From the NCBI RefSeq assembly GCF_001983935.1, contig NZ_CP017641.1, positions 2,108,001 through 2,172,000 on the forward strand: a stretch of DNA of 64,000 nt. Direction: 5' to 3'. Within the stretch, counting starts at the first letter, position 1; each line of letters starts with the position of its first letter. The stretch is from Fuerstiella marisgermanici. Lineage in GTDB: Bacteria; Planctomycetota; Planctomycetia; Planctomycetales; Planctomycetaceae. Both the position numbers and the translations under genes were made by a program. This document shows, in pieces, positions 9,376 through 17,957 of this stretch. The notes below the pieces were generated by a model. That model did no database searches. It worked only from the letters and a program-made list of their open reading frames with translations, and was not told the origin of the DNA.

Positions 9376-9861
9376 GAGCGGCTTTCCGTAGATCGATCTC
9401 TCCGAATCGATCCGGACGTTATTTGACGTGGGCATGAATCACACAAAGTTAACGTGATTTGTTGAGGCGTTGCTGCCGGAAGGAAGCATGAGGCGTGCCA
9501 AACGTCGTAATGCTTTCAGAGCATCCAATGCGTCGCGTCGAGATCGCTATAGGAATACTTGAAAACAGCCGATTTTCATTCACCGGAACTGTGCGGCCGG
9601 GTGTTCGGCGCGGTCGATCCGTGCGTTGGCAGCACAGTTGATTGTGCGAAACCGCACATGTGTGGGCCGCTGTCCCAGCTGTACAGACTTGAAAAAGCGA
9701 CGAAGGAGCCGGTATGTTGGTGTGACCGCTCACCCCGCAGCCAGCCGTTCTTAATAGTGGCGGGCCGCCATTGACGACAGTGACTTCGCCACGCTCCAAC
9801 ACGATTCGGTGGGCTTGCCGCTTTTCTGAACCACGCTATTTCGAACGACAGGTCAAACGCC
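9376..9861. other. Intergenic region, divergent promoters expected
   Basis: About 486 bp between the divergently transcribed oxidase operon and the DUF1579 gene. Promoters for both must lie here, but no strong -35/-10 pair, operator or RNA structure stands out. Open frames in it show no family resemblance. Confidence 0.4.
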
Positions 9862-10416
9862 ATGAAGAATGTATTCTCGCTGCTCGTCCTATTTGTTGTG
9901 ATGTCACCAACTTTATGGGGCCAGCCGCCATCGGCTGCAGCGCCGAAAAAGGAACATGAATGGTTAAAGCAGTTTGAGGGACAATGGTCGTCCAGTTCGA
10001 AGACTGTCGCCGCGCCCGGTCAACCGTCGACCGAGTGTACAGGGTCGATGAAGTCCAGCATGCTCGGCGGCTTTTGGGTCGTCAACAAAATGCGGGGCCA
10101 CGTCGGCGAAGTGACCTTCGACGCCATGCAGACGATCGGCTACGACTCAAAGAAGGAGAGATACTTTGGCACGTGGGTCGACACGATGATGGGGCACATG
10201 TGGCACTACGAAGGAACGGTCGACGAGTCCGGAAAAAAGCTGATTCTCGTTGCTGAAGGCCCCGATTTCACCGGAAGCGGCAAAGTGACGAAATATCGCG
10301 ACAGCTACGAATTCAAATCGGCTGACCTGATTATCGCGACGTCCGAAGTGATGGGCGACGACGGCAAGTGGGTCACGTTCATGACCGGCGAAGTGAAACG
10401 CGATAAGCCCGAGTAG
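9862..10416 (+). CDS. Secreted DUF1579 family protein
   Basis: 184 residues with a signal peptide (~1-20, cleavage near LWG-Q). The body fits DUF1579: an EHEWLKQFEGQWSSS start, the GGFWVVNKMRG stretch, TIGYDSKKERYFGTWVDTM and a closing TGEVKRD. The fold is predicted to be a lipocalin-like beta barrel. No enzyme activity is established for the family, which is common in planctomycetes. The gene stands alone and ends 26 bp before a strong terminator shared with the convergent symporter gene. Confidence 0.85.
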   Translation: MKNVFSLLVLFVVMSPTLWGQPPSAAAPKKEHEWLKQFEGQWSSSSKTVAAPGQPSTECTGSMKSSMLGGFWVVNKMRGHVGEVTFDAMQTIGYDSKKERYFGTWVDTMMGHMWHYEGTVDESGKKLILVAEGPDFTGSGKVTKYRDSYEFKSADLIIATSEVMGDDGKWVTFMTGEVKRDKPE

Positions 10417-10441
10417 TTGGCCGCCGGCTGTGCACAATAAG

Positions 10442-10474
10442 ACACGCCCGGTGGTTTAAGACGACCGGGCGTGT
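10442..10474. terminator. Bidirectional hairpin terminator
   Basis: A perfect 11-bp stem, ACACGCCCGGT at 10442-10452 pairing with ACCGGGCGTGT at 10464-10474, closes an 11-nt loop between two convergent genes. A short T-rich stretch (gcttttgctg) follows on plus. It probably ends both the DUF1579 and symporter transcripts. Confidence 0.8.
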
Positions 10475-10512
10475 GTGGCTGCTTTTGCTGGAGATTTTCG
10501 GACCACTCGTCT

Positions 10513-12513
10513 TTACACAACGAGGCTTAGCATTTTCGTCACTGCCACGATGGCGAATACCAGCATCCATGCGATGAGAAAACCACCGATTCCCAGCCTG
10601 GTCGGTTTGTTGAATTGGAAGCCCGCGAATTCGATCACCTCTTCGCGATGCGGATTATTTGCGGGGACGGTGCATGGTTCTGAAACCGTTTCGTCCGGCA
10701 TCACGGGCGTTCTTAGCAGTGTAAAAAACGGGTCCAGTTGAGCGGCCGACTGCGGTCGCGTGAGCAGCGCCGTCGACACTCCGACGACCAGCCCGGCACC
10801 CAGATAGCAGACACTTTGCCAGGCGTCCAACATTACGAAGCCATCACCTTCAGAACGGAACATGCTCGCAAGAGCGGGAAACTGTTCCAGAATTTCGTTC
10901 GGGTAGTATCCGACGACAAACCAGGCCAGTCCTGCCGCCGCCGTTGCTGTCCACACGGCTTTCGTGTTCCACCGCCGCCAGAAGATTCCGATCCACATGC
11001 TGATGCCGATGGCGGCTGGCGTCTTGATGATCACTTTCATCGCGTGAATCACATCGGTAAACGTCGCCTGCAGAATCAACGCCGCGACCACAATTCCGAC
11101 GCCGGCAAACCGTCCCACCCAAACGTAGTGCTGTTCAGATCGGCCTGGCGCAATCAGCCGTTTGTAAACATTTTCTGTAAACAGGCCGCTCGACACCACC
11201 ATCTGAGCATCACAGGTACTCATGACTGCCGCCAGCAACGACGCCAGCAACAAACCCACCAGTCCCGGAGCGATCGTCGGCAGAATGTCGTAGGCCGCGC
11301 GGCCGAACAGTTCGTCCGAGAATTTCTTTTCGGCATCATTGATTTCTTCCTGTTGTTCGGCCGACAAACTTTCGAAGTCGCCATTCGCTTTCACGTTCAA
11401 CGATTCGTGTAACGCCTGGTCGGCCGGATCGCCCGATTCCAATAACGGGCTGCTGGTTCCCAGATACCAGGCCACGCAGGCCAGCCCGGTAAATGTCCAG
11501 GCGACAGTGCAAAATCGCTTCAAAAAGTTTCCGACCGTGAAACCAAACCGCCCTTCGTATTCTGTTTTTCCGGCTCCGCAAACGCCCATGATGTGCGGCT
11601 GCACAATGATGCCCGCCAGCGCCGTCAACGACAGCATGCAGACGTAGAAAATCGTGATTGGTTCGCGACTGAAGCGTTCAGCAAATTCCGCATCCGCCAC
11701 GAAGTTAAACATGCCTGGCTTAAGCTCTTCATACTTCTGCAGCGCACCAAAGCCCCCAATCTGATGGAAGATAAACGGCAGCAGAAGTATCGAAAACGCG
11801 ATCGTCAGCACGCCCTGAATAAAGTCAGTAATGATTGCCGCGCCCAGTCCGCCCGCCGCTCCGTAAGTGACGAATAGCACCGTCATCGCAAGAATCGCGT
11901 ATTCGTAACCTTCTAACTGCCGCCAGCCGGTCGCGATTGTCAGCTTTGGCTTGGCGGGCTTGCCTTCCAGATCTTCCGCCGGTGGGGCGACATTGACGAA
12001 CGACATTGTCGGCACCTGCAGGTTGATTTCCTGAGCCATCCGGTCAACTGCGTTTCCGGTGAGCGCATTGATCATTTTTCCGCTGCTAAACAGTGCTCCG
12101 GCGATAAACACGATCGATATCAGCATGCCGTAAAACGAATACAGCACGGCCGTTGCCGGACTGAAACGCGTGCCAAAAAAATCCGCCGTCGTGAGGGCTC
12201 GAATTCGCCGCAGCAGCGGAGCAATGAGCCAGTAGAACGGAGTTGCCGGCAGGTACAAAAATTGCCACCAAATGCCCGCCAGTCCCATTCGCCATGTTCC
12301 CGCGACAACGGTGATGGCCTGATCGCTGCTGGTGCCCGAGCCGAAGGCAAAGAACATCATAAAGATCTTGCCGAACCTGCGGCCGCCCATAAAGAAGTCG
12401 GCCGCGTCTGTGACTTTGCTGGCAGACCACAGGCCGACCACCAGAATGACGACAAAATAGATGGCCAGCACAATCCAGTCGAACGTGTGCATTCCCAGAA
12501 GAACGTCGGGCAT
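10513..12513 (-). CDS. Sodium:solute symporter family transporter
   Basis: Sodium-driven uptake carrier of the SSS family (LeuT fold) in the cytoplasmic membrane. It has 666 residues and about 13-15 helices. The N-terminus (DWIVLAIYFVVILVVGLW, then the DFFMGGRRFG segment) is characteristic of the family, as is the repeated-helix region with ATSCDAQMV-like spacing near residue 430. An inserted soluble loop (~375-420, rich in Glu) separates helices in the middle and is longer than usual. The substrate cannot be read from sequence; planctomycete members are often linked to sugars or organic acids. It shares an upstream region of 126 bp with murD, which is transcribed away from it. Confidence 0.9.
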   Translation of the reverse strand: MPDVLLGMHTFDWIVLAIYFVVILVVGLWSASKVTDAADFFMGGRRFGKIFMMFFAFGSGTSSDQAITVVAGTWRMGLAGIWWQFLYLPATPFYWLIAPLLRRIRALTTADFFGTRFSPATAVLYSFYGMLISIVFIAGALFSSGKMINALTGNAVDRMAQEINLQVPTMSFVNVAPPAEDLEGKPAKPKLTIATGWRQLEGYEYAILAMTVLFVTYGAAGGLGAAIITDFIQGVLTIAFSILLLPFIFHQIGGFGALQKYEELKPGMFNFVADAEFAERFSREPITIFYVCMLSLTALAGIIVQPHIMGVCGAGKTEYEGRFGFTVGNFLKRFCTVAWTFTGLACVAWYLGTSSPLLESGDPADQALHESLNVKANGDFESLSAEQQEEINDAEKKFSDELFGRAAYDILPTIAPGLVGLLLASLLAAVMSTCDAQMVVSSGLFTENVYKRLIAPGRSEQHYVWVGRFAGVGIVVAALILQATFTDVIHAMKVIIKTPAAIGISMWIGIFWRRWNTKAVWTATAAAGLAWFVVGYYPNEILEQFPALASMFRSEGDGFVMLDAWQSVCYLGAGLVVGVSTALLTRPQSAAQLDPFFTLLRTPVMPDETVSEPCTVPANNPHREEVIEFAGFQFNKPTRLGIGGFLIAWMLVFAIVAVTKMLSLVV

Positions 12514-12639
12514 CTGTCAGAACTCAATCGTATCAGAGAATAGGAAAGCGGCCGCGAATCCACTACGTTGCTGCGCAGACACGACGCTGGACGGTGACAA
12601 TATCGCCGCCCACCGCGCAACACAATCCACCTGCGGACC

Positions 12640-14139
12640 GTGATGACGACTTCACTTGATCAGCTAGCGAACTACGACGGCATCCGCGTCACAATTCTCG
12701 GCCTGGGCAGATTCGGTGGCGGCATCGCGGCGGCTCGATTTCTGGCGTCTCGTGGAGCCATCGTGACCGTCACTGACATGCGGACGGAAGCCGAACTGGC
12801 TGAGTCTCTGACGGCGCTGGCGGACGTTGAAATTCACCGCTTCGCTTTGGGAGGTCACCCTGCAGACGTCTTCGAAACGTGTGATCTGCTGGTCGTGAAC
12901 CCGGCGGTTAAACCGGGGTCTCCACATGTCGAACAAAGCCGCAGCGCGGGCGCGGTTGTGACCAGCGAAATTGAGTTGTTCCTGCATCACTGCCCCGCGC
13001 GGGTTGTGGGAGTCACCGGCAGCAACGGGAAATCGACAACCGCCGCGCTCACGCACCATTTTCTGCAACACCACTTTCTTCACCATGACGCCGCCGATGA
13101 GGCTAGAGCCGGCGCGACGGCACCCCCGCGATCGTTTCTCGGCGGCAACATCGGGCACAGCCTGCTTCCCATTGTTGACCAACTTACGACAAACGACGTC
13201 GTTGTTTTGGAACTCAGCAGCTTTCAACTGCATTCGCTGAAGGACGCTCACTTCGCGCCCAGCGTCGCGATCGTCACTAACTTTGCTGCGAATCATCTGG
13301 ATTGGCATGGCACCGTCGACGAGTACCATGCTGCCAAACAGGTTCTGTTAAGCCGCCAATCAAGCGTCGATGTCGCCGTCATGCCCGACGATTGTCCGGT
13401 CAATCGGCTCGCCTTCGCGGATGAAGATCAGCCTACCTGGCGCGTGCGAGGACGGTGCCTGCATTTTGGAATTTCTGACGGTGGCGAAGACGGCGTGTTT
13501 TTGGAAGGCAATCTGCTGATCGCTCGCGTTGCCGGCCGTGAAGACGCCGTCCGGGTGTCGCTGCCACGGCAACTTCCGGGCGAACATAGCGCGAAGAACA
13601 TTGCGGCGGCGGCGTGTGCCGCTTTCGTTCTGGGAGTGACCCCGATGACAATTGTGGACTCGCTGGCGTCGTTTCAGCCGCTGCCTCACCGCCTGGAACT
13701 TGTATCGCAGGGGAATGGCCGAAAATTCTACAACGATTCGGTCGCCACAACACCGGAATCAGCGATTGCCGCGCTGCGGACTTTTCGTGAGCCGGTTGTG
13801 ATTATTGCCGGCGGGTCTGACAAGGGCAGCAACCTGACTTCGTTTGCGAATGAGATCGGTCGCAATGCGGTCGCCGCCGTCCTGATCGGCGACACGGCCC
13901 TCACGCTGAAAGCCGGCCTGCACAGCAAATTATCGTCTGATCCGGGGTTTTCGGTGGTGGTGGCGGACGACTTTGAAAGTGCGTTCCGGCACGCAGTTGC
14001 ACTGTCGCCGGAAGGCAGTATCGTGCTGCTGTCTCCCGGCTGCGCCAGTTATGGCTGGTTCCGCGATTTCCGTGATCGTGGCGACCAGTTTACGAAACTG
14101 GCGCAGGCTTGGGTGAGGTGTGAAAGTGAAACTCAGTAA
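12640..14139 (+). CDS. murD: UDP-N-acetylmuramoylalanine--D-glutamate ligase
   Basis: Adds D-glutamate to UDP-MurNAc-L-Ala in peptidoglycan precursor synthesis in the cytoplasm. It has 499 residues, somewhat longer than the usual ~440-460. The N-terminal Rossmann domain starts with VTILGLGRFGGG; the ATP site GVTGSNGKSTTAAL lies at ~126-139; ELSSFQLHSL and NFAANHLDWHG are Mur-ligase signatures; the C-terminal domain holds YNDSVATTPESAIAAL and IIAGGSDKGSN. The start is GTG 12640 or ATG 12643 and is not decided by a ribosome site. The downstream gene starts inside its 3' end, 20 bp before the stop. Confidence 0.95.
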   Translation: MMTTSLDQLANYDGIRVTILGLGRFGGGIAAARFLASRGAIVTVTDMRTEAELAESLTALADVEIHRFALGGHPADVFETCDLLVVNPAVKPGSPHVEQSRSAGAVVTSEIELFLHHCPARVVGVTGSNGKSTTAALTHHFLQHHFLHHDAADEARAGATAPPRSFLGGNIGHSLLPIVDQLTTNDVVVLELSSFQLHSLKDAHFAPSVAIVTNFAANHLDWHGTVDEYHAAKQVLLSRQSSVDVAVMPDDCPVNRLAFADEDQPTWRVRGRCLHFGISDGGEDGVFLEGNLLIARVAGREDAVRVSLPRQLPGEHSAKNIAAAACAAFVLGVTPMTIVDSLASFQPLPHRLELVSQGNGRKFYNDSVATTPESAIAALRTFREPVVIIAGGSDKGSNLTSFANEIGRNAVAAVLIGDTALTLKAGLHSKLSSDPGFSVVVADDFESAFRHAVALSPEGSIVLLSPGCASYGWFRDFRDRGDQFTKLAQAWVRCESETQ

Positions 14140-15088
14140 AGGCCACCACTTGAAGAACTCGCTCAGTTGCAACAGGAAAACCATTCCCACAATAGCGGCC
14201 GCCTTCGCTTTGATAGTGACGTGCGGTTGCGCCGATTCTGAACCCGATGCTTCCAATACGGCGGCACCGCCGGTCAAGCGAGCGGCCGCCAGTGACGACC
14301 CTCCCGTACTGCTTCCGCGCGAATTGCGTCGGAAGCTTAACGCGAATGACAACGCCAAATTCGTGCGTAGCGGAAACGACATCGTGGAAGCTCAGCTTGT
14401 GGAATCCGGCGTTAAGTCGATCGAAGCGCTCAAAGGAGTGCCGTTGCGGTTTCTGGATCTGGGGATGACGTCGGTCAGTGATATCTCGCCGGTCGCTGGG
14501 ATGCCTCTGGAAACGCTGATTCTGGAAGACACGCCGGTGGCCGATTTAAGCCCCATCAAAGGCATCTCGCTGAAGGTGCTATACCTGCAAAATACAAAGG
14601 TGACCGACCTTTCGGTGTTGAAAGGGATGCCGATCGAAATGCTGAATCTCAAGAGCGTTCCCGTGACGGACTTAAGCATCGTCGCGGAACTGCCTCTGAA
14701 CACGCTGTGGATTCCAGACACGAAAATCGATGACATTTCGCCGCTGCAGGGCAAAGCGATGGTGAGTCTCGACATCGAAGGCACGGCCGTCAGCAGCCTC
14801 GCGCCGCTGGCTGACATGTCGACGCTCAAGCGGCTCAACATCGCTCGAACACCAATCACGGATGTGTCACCGTTGAAGGGCATCAAACTGCAGCGCATCA
14901 CGCTGACGCCCGACACCGTTCGCGAAGGAATGGACGTTTTGAAAGACATGCCGTCATTAACTGAGATCCGGACAACGATGGAAGGGCCAGCCCAGTCGGC
15001 TGCCGAATTCTGGGCGAAATACGATCGTGGCGTCTGGAACATCCCCGCAAAAACAGACAACGAGGCTCCGGCGCAGGAAGGCAAATAG
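14120..15088 (+). CDS. Leucine-rich-repeat protein, probably exported
   Basis: 322 residues starting at a GTG that overlaps the murD stop, so expression is likely coupled. A hydrophobic segment (~22-37) ends in TCGC, a weak lipobox, suggesting a lipoprotein or signal-anchored protein. About nine short leucine-rich repeats of ~22 residues follow (~95-285), of the form L..L.L..T.V.D.SPL.G, typical of the internalin-like, planctomycete-type LRR. Such repeats form a curved binding solenoid. Partner unknown. Its last base overlaps the GTG of the MoxR gene (TAGTG), so murD, this gene and MoxR form one unit. Confidence 0.85.
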   Translation: MKVKLSKGHHLKNSLSCNRKTIPTIAAAFALIVTCGCADSEPDASNTAAPPVKRAAASDDPPVLLPRELRRKLNANDNAKFVRSGNDIVEAQLVESGVKSIEALKGVPLRFLDLGMTSVSDISPVAGMPLETLILEDTPVADLSPIKGISLKVLYLQNTKVTDLSVLKGMPIEMLNLKSVPVTDLSIVAELPLNTLWIPDTKIDDISPLQGKAMVSLDIEGTAVSSLAPLADMSTLKRLNIARTPITDVSPLKGIKLQRITLTPDTVREGMDVLKDMPSLTEIRTTMEGPAQSAAEFWAKYDRGVWNIPAKTDNEAPAQEGK

Positions 15089-16020
15089 TGAGCGAAAATG
15101 TAATTCAGGCCATCCGCACCAACGTCGAATCGGCCGTTCTTGGCAAACAGGAAACAGTCCGACTGGCAGTCATCGCGTTGCTGGCCGGCGGCCATGTGCT
15201 GCTGGAAGATGCTCCGGGACTCGGCAAAACTTCGCTGGCTCGCGCGCTGGCGAAGACGTTGGGATGCCAGTTCAATCGTCTGCAGTTTACCCCCGACTTA
15301 CTGCCCAGCGACATCGTCGGCGCGAACGTCTACCGCCCCAACAGCGGCGACTTCGAATTTCGACCTGGTCCCGTGTTTACCAACATTCTGCTGGCGGATG
15401 AAATTAATCGCACCACGCCGAGAACTCAAAGCGCGTTGTTGGAAGCGATGAGTGAAGAGCAGGTTTCGATCGAAGGCGAAACGCTGCCTTTACCGCAGCC
15501 GTTTCTGGTTTTGGCGACTCAGAATCCCTTCGAATTTGAAGGCACCTATCCGCTGCCGGAAAACCAGTTAGACCGCTTCATGGTGTGCCTGGAACTCGGC
15601 TATCCCGATCGCGAAACGGAGCGTGAAGTTTTTCGTCGTCACCGAGACGGAGAACCAACCGATGCACTGGAGGCTGTGACGTCAGCCGACCAGATCACCG
15701 AATTGCAGAAACAGGTGACGCAGGTCCGAGTCGACGATTCGATTTCGGACTACATGCTGGACGTCGTGGAAGCCAGCCGCAATCACCCGGAGCTGGCGTT
15801 GGGCGTGAGCACGCGAGGCGCTTTGACACTGTACCGAGCCGCTCAGGCAATGGCGTTGGTGGAAGAACGTGACTTCGTCATACCGGACGACGTGAAGCAG
15901 CTAATCACGCCCGTTTTGGCTCACCGAATCGTCTGTCGAGGCGCTTTGCGCGACGGTCACCGCCGCCGCGCCAGCCAGATTCTGACCTCGATCACAGACA
16001 ATCTGGCCGTGCCTAAGTAG
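15088..16020 (+). CDS. MoxR-family AAA ATPase
   Basis: Cytoplasmic ATP-driven chaperone-like ATPase. It has 310 residues: Walker A APGLGKTS at ~43-50, Walker B LLADEINR at ~102-109, sensor 1 LATQNP near ~147, and the MoxR signature GTYPLPENQLDRF. MoxR proteins usually sit with DUF58 and von Willebrand domain genes and help mature enzyme complexes; those partners are not adjacent here. Start is a GTG overlapping the preceding stop. The convergent der gene ends only 3 bp beyond the stop, with no room for an independent terminator. Confidence 0.93.
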   Translation: MSENVIQAIRTNVESAVLGKQETVRLAVIALLAGGHVLLEDAPGLGKTSLARALAKTLGCQFNRLQFTPDLLPSDIVGANVYRPNSGDFEFRPGPVFTNILLADEINRTTPRTQSALLEAMSEEQVSIEGETLPLPQPFLVLATQNPFEFEGTYPLPENQLDRFMVCLELGYPDRETEREVFRRHRDGEPTDALEAVTSADQITELQKQVTQVRVDDSISDYMLDVVEASRNHPELALGVSTRGALTLYRAAQAMALVEERDFVIPDDVKQLITPVLAHRIVCRGALRDGHRRRASQILTSITDNLAVPK

Positions 16021-16023
16021 ACG

Positions 16024-17493
16024 TTAGACCTCTTCCACCTGTTCCAGATCGTCTTCCGCGTCCATCGGTTCATCTGCGTCAAACATGCCGTCGAATTCGT
16101 CGTCATCTTCCGTGATGTCTCGCAAGGCGATATCTGGAATATCGATGGCCATGTCACCGTCGGCGCGAGCTCGAAGAATCAGCCGGATCGGAACTTCCTG
16201 AAACGGTGAGACTTCTCGCAAAAAGCCCAGCAGGTACCGTTTCCACGCTTCGTCAAACACCTTCGGGTCGTTGCACTTGACGACAATCGTCGGCGGGGCG
16301 ACGGCTACCTGAGTCGCGAAGTAAATCTTCGGCCGTTTGTTCTTACGATGCGGCGGTGGGTTATTCGACACGGCCAGCTTGAGTGCTCGATTCAATTTCC
16401 CGGTACTCATCCGGGTCATCGCCTGCTTGTAAATTGTTTGAGTCAGATTAATCAACTGGCGAATGTTGCGACCGTCCTTCGCTGTCAAGACGGCAATCGG
16501 AACGTGTCGCATGGATGCAAACGACTTCACGAGGTACTCGCCCCACTTGTCGATTGTCATCTCCTCTTCCTGAGCCAGGTCCCACTTATTGACGACGAAC
16601 ACGCACGGCTTGTTGTGCTTTGTGATTTCTTCGACCAGCTGCTTGTCGACTTTGGAAATCGTGTTGGTGGCATCAAAAAACATCAGCACCACATCAGCGC
16701 GGCGAATACTGCGCTGAGCTCGCACAAGCCCGTAGAATTCGATGTCGTTGGCGAGACTCTTGCGTTTACGCACACCAGGTGTGTCGATCGCGACAAACGT
16801 GCGGCCATCGACGTCGAAGCGAATGTCGATGCTGTCGCGAGTCGTGCCGGGAACTTCGCTAACGATCACGCGATCGGTTTCGGCCAGTTGGTTGATGAAA
16901 GTACTTTTGCCGACATTTCGTCGTCCGACGATGGCCAACCGAATTTCCGGCGGCTCCAGCAGATGAGCGCCTTCTTCTGCTTCGTCGTCCGCTCCATCCG
17001 GCAGGTGCTGGACAATGGCTGACATCAACTCAAGCCGGTTGCGATTGCCTTTGACACTGGTCACCTGCTGAGGCAAATCAGCCAGCGCCAGAAAGCCGGC
17101 CGCTTCGATGTCCAGGCTACTGGAATCGCACTTGTTGACGACCATCAGCATCGGCTTTTTGATCCGACGCAAACGATCGGCGACTTCGACGTCCAGCGGA
17201 GTCACCCCCGCTTTGGCATCCACGACAAACAGCAGCAGATCGCATTCCAGCAGACCCAAATCAATCTGGCGTTCGATGTCGGCAGACAGGTCGTCGCTGT
17301 CGACGATGCCGATGCCGCCGGTGTCGACCAGTTCGAAGTAGCGATCGTCGTGGTGCACGATCCACGTGACGCGATCCCGCGTGACTCCGGCGGTGGGATC
17401 AACCACAGACAGCAGCTTAGCGGCCACCCAGTTCAATAACGAACTCTTGCCAACGTTGGGGCGACCTACGATGGCCACCTTCGGAATTCCCAT
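16024..17493 (-). CDS. der: Ribosome-biogenesis GTPase Der (EngA)
   Basis: Double-GTPase needed for 50S subunit assembly. The ATG at 17491-17493 gives 489 residues and places the first G1 motif (GRPNVGKSS) at ~9-17, as in all Der proteins; a frame open to 17637 adds residues with no family match. G domain 1 (~2-165) has DTGG and NKCD; G domain 2 (~200-370) has GRRNVGKST, DTPG and NKWD; a KH-like domain follows to ~455. The C-terminus is a long acidic tail (EDDDEFDG...EEV) beyond the usual end. It lies convergent to the MoxR gene. Confidence 0.95.
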   Translation of the reverse strand: MGIPKVAIVGRPNVGKSSLLNWVAAKLLSVVDPTAGVTRDRVTWIVHHDDRYFELVDTGGIGIVDSDDLSADIERQIDLGLLECDLLLFVVDAKAGVTPLDVEVADRLRRIKKPMLMVVNKCDSSSLDIEAAGFLALADLPQQVTSVKGNRNRLELMSAIVQHLPDGADDEAEEGAHLLEPPEIRLAIVGRRNVGKSTFINQLAETDRVIVSEVPGTTRDSIDIRFDVDGRTFVAIDTPGVRKRKSLANDIEFYGLVRAQRSIRRADVVLMFFDATNTISKVDKQLVEEITKHNKPCVFVVNKWDLAQEEEMTIDKWGEYLVKSFASMRHVPIAVLTAKDGRNIRQLINLTQTIYKQAMTRMSTGKLNRALKLAVSNNPPPHRKNKRPKIYFATQVAVAPPTIVVKCNDPKVFDEAWKRYLLGFLREVSPFQEVPIRLILRARADGDMAIDIPDIALRDITEDDDEFDGMFDADEPMDAEDDLEQVEEV

Positions 17494-17762
17494 GACTCTG
17501 TTTCTTACGTAAAAAATAGGTGCTTTAAGCCGCATGCTACCGCTTGTGGCACGCCAAACGCAGTGCCACAGGGCATAAGTTCGCGTAATTGAAGTAGTTC
17601 TGCCAACGCGGACTCCGCCGGAGTCAAACACTCGCAAATTTGCCCTGAAAGAGCCTTCGCCGGTTATTGCAGGCGGCCGCGAATGATACTCAATTTATCC
17701 GAAGTTCGTCTTTCGGGATGTGAATTACATTGCTCACGCTTCTATATCGCCGAAGCTTGCAC

Positions 17763-17820
17763 CTCTCCCCAGCGAAGCTGAGGGGGAGGTCGGACGAGCG
17801 AAGCAACGTCCGGGAGGGGG
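17763..17820 (+). repeat. REP-like repeat, copy 1
   Basis: A 58-bp element with two hairpins: CTCCCC (17765-17770) with GGGGAG (17783-17788), and CGGACG (17791-17796) with CGTCCG (17807-17812), ending in GGGAGGGGG. It closely matches the copies at 24200-24239 and 24287-24346. It lies in the 464-bp gap between the starts/ends of der and hrpA; the rest of that gap holds no gene. Confidence 0.8.
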
Positions 17821-17884
17821 CGGCGTGGCGATCATTTCATCCAGGTCTCCCAAGACTGCCACCGCGACAGCTATGCGGTTTTTT

Positions 17885-17903
17885 CGAGTCTCGGAGAGAC
17901 TCG
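17885..17903. repeat. Perfect palindromic hairpin
   Basis: CGAGTCTC and GAGACTCG form an 8-bp stem around a GGA loop, 54 bp beyond the hrpA stop and 65 bp from repeat copy 1. There is no U-run on the hrpA side, so it is more likely a dispersed repeat than a terminator. Confidence 0.55.
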
Positions 17904-17957
17904 GCTACGTGAGAAGTCAGGCCGTTCGAGTGGCATTGGGCGGAAGCCTCGCGGCAA

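Noticed and set aside
17885-17903. Terminator for hrpA
   Set aside because: No U-run follows the hairpin in the hrpA direction.
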